From NCBI RefSeq assembly GCF_029338515.1, contig NZ_CP119988.1, forward strand, positions 3,162,001-3,226,000: a stretch of DNA of 64,000 bases, read 5' to 3'. The position numbers and the translations under genes were made by a program. Shown here in pieces: positions 61,987 through 64,000 of this stretch. Under the pieces are notes generated by a model. It was not told where the DNA came from. It was given only the letters and a program-made list of their open reading frames with translations, and did not search any database. Each line of letters begins with the position of its first letter. The stretch's first letter is position 1. The DNA is from Haloglomus litoreum (GTDB lineage Archaea > Halobacteriota > Halobacteria > Halobacteriales > Haloarculaceae).

Positions 61987-62715
61987 GTGAGCGAGTCCAT
62001 CCCGACGGGGTGTTCGACGGTCGACGAGCTGCTGGACGGCGGGCTGGAACGCGGCGCCGTGACCCAGATCTACGGTCCGCCTGCGGCCGGGAAGACGAAC
62101 CTCGCGCTGTCGGCCGCCGTCGGGGTCGCGGCCCGCGGCGGGACCGCCCTCTACATCGACACGGAGGGGCTCTCGGTCGACCGGCTCGAACAGCTCGCGC
62201 GGGCACGCGTCGAGGAGATGGACGATCCCGACGCCACCGTCGAGGACCTCGCCTCGCGCATCATCATCACGGAGGCGTACGACTTCGACGAGCAGGCCGA
62301 GGCGGTGCGCGATGCCGCGGAGTTCGCCGACCGCGTCGACCTCGTCGTACTCGATTCGGCGACGGGCTTCTACCGGCTCGCACGCGACGACGAGGACGGC
62401 GGCGCCGCGCTCCGGGACGTGGCTCGGCAGGTGACACACCTGCTCTCGCTCGCGCGCAAGCACGACCTCGCGGTGGTCATCACGAACCAGGTGTACGCCG
62501 ACCCCGACAGCGAGTCCGAGCGCCCGCGCCCGCTCGGCGGGCACACGCTGACCCACTGGTCCGGCGTCGTGCTGCGGGTCGAGCGGTTCCGGGCGGGGAA
62601 CCGGCGCGCCACGTTGGAGAAACACCGCTCGAAGGCTGCGGGGGAGACGGCACGGTTCCGGATCACGGAGAACGGGCTGGAGGGTGTCGAGGAAGGGGCG
62701 CCCGCGGAGTTCTGA
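61987..62715 (+). CDS. radB: RadB, archaeal RecA-family recombination mediator
   Basis: A 242-residue protein starting at GTG 61987. It has STVDELLDGGLERGAVTQIY, Walker A GPPAAGKTNL, ALYIDTEGLS, Walker B VDLVVLDSATGFY and AVVITNQVY, then KHRSKAAGETARFRITENG. RadB is a RadA paralogue without the N-terminal HhH domain and supports homologous recombination as a RadA mediator. The length is normal. Confidence 0.95.
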   Translation: MSESIPTGCSTVDELLDGGLERGAVTQIYGPPAAGKTNLALSAAVGVAARGGTALYIDTEGLSVDRLEQLARARVEEMDDPDATVEDLASRIIITEAYDFDEQAEAVRDAAEFADRVDLVVLDSATGFYRLARDDEDGGAALRDVARQVTHLLSLARKHDLAVVITNQVYADPDSESERPRPLGGHTLTHWSGVVLRVERFRAGNRRATLEKHRSKAAGETARFRITENGLEGVEEGAPAEF

Positions 62716-62721
62716 TCCCCG

Positions 62722-63864
62722 TTACAGCTCGCCCAGCTTCCGCAGAAGCTGGCCCTCGTACTCCTCGTCGGCCCGCATCCCCTTCTGCTCGAGGACGTTC
62801 CGCTCGAGCGTATCGAGCGCGACGTGGAAGGCGGATTCGGCGCCGTAGCCCTCGCCGGAGCCCGCCATCTGCCCGACGTTCGTCCGGAGGCGGATCTGGC
62901 ACTGCACCAGCGGCGTCCCTCGGAGCTTCTCGTCGTGCTCGTGGAAGCGGACGTGGGCGTGCTGGACCTGCATCTTCGCGAACTTGTCCGTGGTCCCCTC
63001 GATGGAGCGGACGATCTCCTCGCGCGAGATGGTCTCCAGCAGCGCGACGTTCGTGATCTGGACGTCCATGTGCTCCTCCTCCGTGTACGAGAGCGCACGC
63101 AGCACGTCCGTCTTCGTGAGGATGCCGGCGATGAGGTCGTCGTCCTCGTCCGGCGTGACCACGAGACCGGCGTAGTCGTTCTCCAGCATCGTCTCGACGG
63201 CCTCGCGGACGGACTCGCCCTCGGTCACGGTCGCGACGGGGCTGCTCATCAGGTCCGCGACCGGGAGGTCCAGCACGCGGTCGATGTCGCCCGCGCGGTC
63301 GCCCCGAGTCGTTCGGTCCTTCCGCTGGACGACGAACTCCGCGATGTCGTGGGTCGTCAGCATCCCCACCAGCCGCCCGTTCTCGTTGACCACGGGGAGC
63401 CGCGAGATGCCGTTCTCCCGGAGGCGGTTGATCGCGCGCCCGACGCTCGCGTCCTCGGGGAGCGTCGTGACCTCGTTCGTGGCGATCTGCTCGACCGTCA
63501 GCACGTCGAGGTTGTCCAGGACCGCCTCGAGGATGGCGTCCTCCGTGACGACCCCCCAGAGCCGGTCGGCCTCGAAGACGGGCGCCAGCTTCACGCCACC
63601 TTCCACGAGCATCCGCGCCACGTCCCGGACGTTGGCGGTCCGCTCGACCTGCGGCGCCGTCTGGACCATCCGCGAGGCCTTGGTGTCGTCCTCGACGTGG
63701 GACTGGAGGAGCTGCCGCTCCGTGATGACCCCGACGTACTCGTCGTCCTCGGTCACGACGACGCTCTTCGGGTTCTCACGATCGAACAGGGACCGGACCT
63801 TGGCCAACCGTTCGTCACTGTCCACCTGCACGTACTCGCGGGTCGCGATATCTGCGATGTCCAT
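62722..63864 (-). CDS. Four-CBS protein with C-terminal HPF/S30Ae-like domain
   Basis: A 380-residue protein. CBS motifs are at about 1-60, 62-118, 122-185 and 208-270 (VVVTEDDEYVGVITERQL, then SRLPVVNENGRLVGMLTTHD, and LVVTPDEDDDLIAGILTKTD). Residues 275-375 (VQITNVALLETISREEIVRS, KMQVQHAHVRFHEHD, LVQCQIRLRTNVGQ, FHVALDTLERNVLEQKG) follow the pattern of S30Ae/HPF ribosome-hibernation domains. The likely role is an adenylate-sensing factor that binds idle ribosomes. A TATA-like ATCTTAAGAG lies upstream (63897-63906). It is convergent with radB. Confidence 0.9.
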   Translation of the reverse strand: MDIADIATREYVQVDSDERLAKVRSLFDRENPKSVVVTEDDEYVGVITERQLLQSHVEDDTKASRMVQTAPQVERTANVRDVARMLVEGGVKLAPVFEADRLWGVVTEDAILEAVLDNLDVLTVEQIATNEVTTLPEDASVGRAINRLRENGISRLPVVNENGRLVGMLTTHDIAEFVVQRKDRTTRGDRAGDIDRVLDLPVADLMSSPVATVTEGESVREAVETMLENDYAGLVVTPDEDDDLIAGILTKTDVLRALSYTEEEHMDVQITNVALLETISREEIVRSIEGTTDKFAKMQVQHAHVRFHEHDEKLRGTPLVQCQIRLRTNVGQMAGSGEGYGAESAFHVALDTLERNVLEQKGMRADEEYEGQLLRKLGEL

Positions 63865-64000
63865 CGTCTTCTCCCGAATCGGTTGACCGCCCGCGCTCTT
63901 AAGATTGGTTCTTGCGTCGGCGCTCGCCCGACCCGCGGACCGGCGTGCCCGGATCCGATATCGGCCCCATCGACGACCCCCGACCCGGACCGTTCGTCCG
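63865..64000. other. Upstream region of the CBS gene, window end
   Basis: 136 bases with a TATA-like box for the CBS gene at about 63897-63906 and no other feature I can support. Any gene to the right begins beyond the window. Confidence 0.4.

Noticed and set aside
1-64000. CRISPR array, rRNA or replication-origin genes
   Set aside because: No regularly spaced direct repeats, no rRNA-like sequence and no Orc1/Cdc6 gene were seen.

Overview
The window is chromosomal DNA of an extremely halophilic archaeon (class Halobacteria). It is GC-rich with strongly acidic proteins. It carries archaeal aIF5B, ribosomal protein L10e, RadB, an archaeal type IV pilin, a halocyanin-like copper protein with a Tat signal and lipobox, a DUF234-type archaeal ATPase, and promoters of the haloarchaeal leaderless kind. 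I saw no rRNA, tRNA or CRISPR array.

Layout. (1) 0-10.2 kb is accessory DNA: three copies of a stem-ended interspersed repeat, a winged-helix/partner gene pair, an HTH-PIN pair, a giant HerA/VirD4-like ATPase with a nuclease-like C-terminus, a promoter-flanked archaeal ATPase, solitary IS200/IS605 ends and an aldo/keto reductase cut off by such an end. (2) 10.2-15.4 kb holds a zinc-ribbon protein, a PAS histidine kinase and a glmU-glmS operon that makes UDP-GlcNAc precursors. (3) 15.5-18.4 kb has two more copies of the winged-helix/partner pair and a VapBC module. (4) 18.5-52.4 kb is a large surface-glycan island: four SDR epimerases (one a UDP-sulfoquinovose synthase homologue), four asparagine-synthase-like amidotransferases, a ketopantoate reductase/GNAT/ATP-grasp operon, two tandem Wzx-type flippases, two GT2 and three GT4 glycosyltransferases, polytopic GT-C-like proteins, a polyprenyl-phosphate sugar-phosphate transferase and AglF. 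A complete tnpA-tnpB IS200/IS605 element and two further toxin-antitoxin modules interrupt it. (5) 52.7-64 kb is ordinary core genome: CPBP protease, J-domain protein, TRAM protein, aIF5B, halocyanin, PRC-barrel protein, L10e, UspA, RadB, and a CBS protein fused to a ribosome-hibernation-like domain.

How it works together. GlmS/GlmU, AglF and the epimerases make activated sugars. The sugar-phosphate transferase primes a lipid carrier, GT2/GT4 enzymes extend the chain, AsnB-like and ATP-grasp enzymes would add amide or amino/hydroxy-acid decoration, and the flippases export the product. Three sugar-nucleotide promoters (glmU, an SDR, sqdB) carry the same 8-5-8 inverted repeat immediately before the start codon. 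It matches the TACT-N8-GAGTA site known for the haloarchaeal sugar regulator TrmB, so glycan precursor synthesis is probably wired to central carbon status. The best candidates for something undescribed are the three winged-helix/partner cassettes, the stem-ended repeat family, and the amidotransferase/ATP-grasp glycan-decoration genes.
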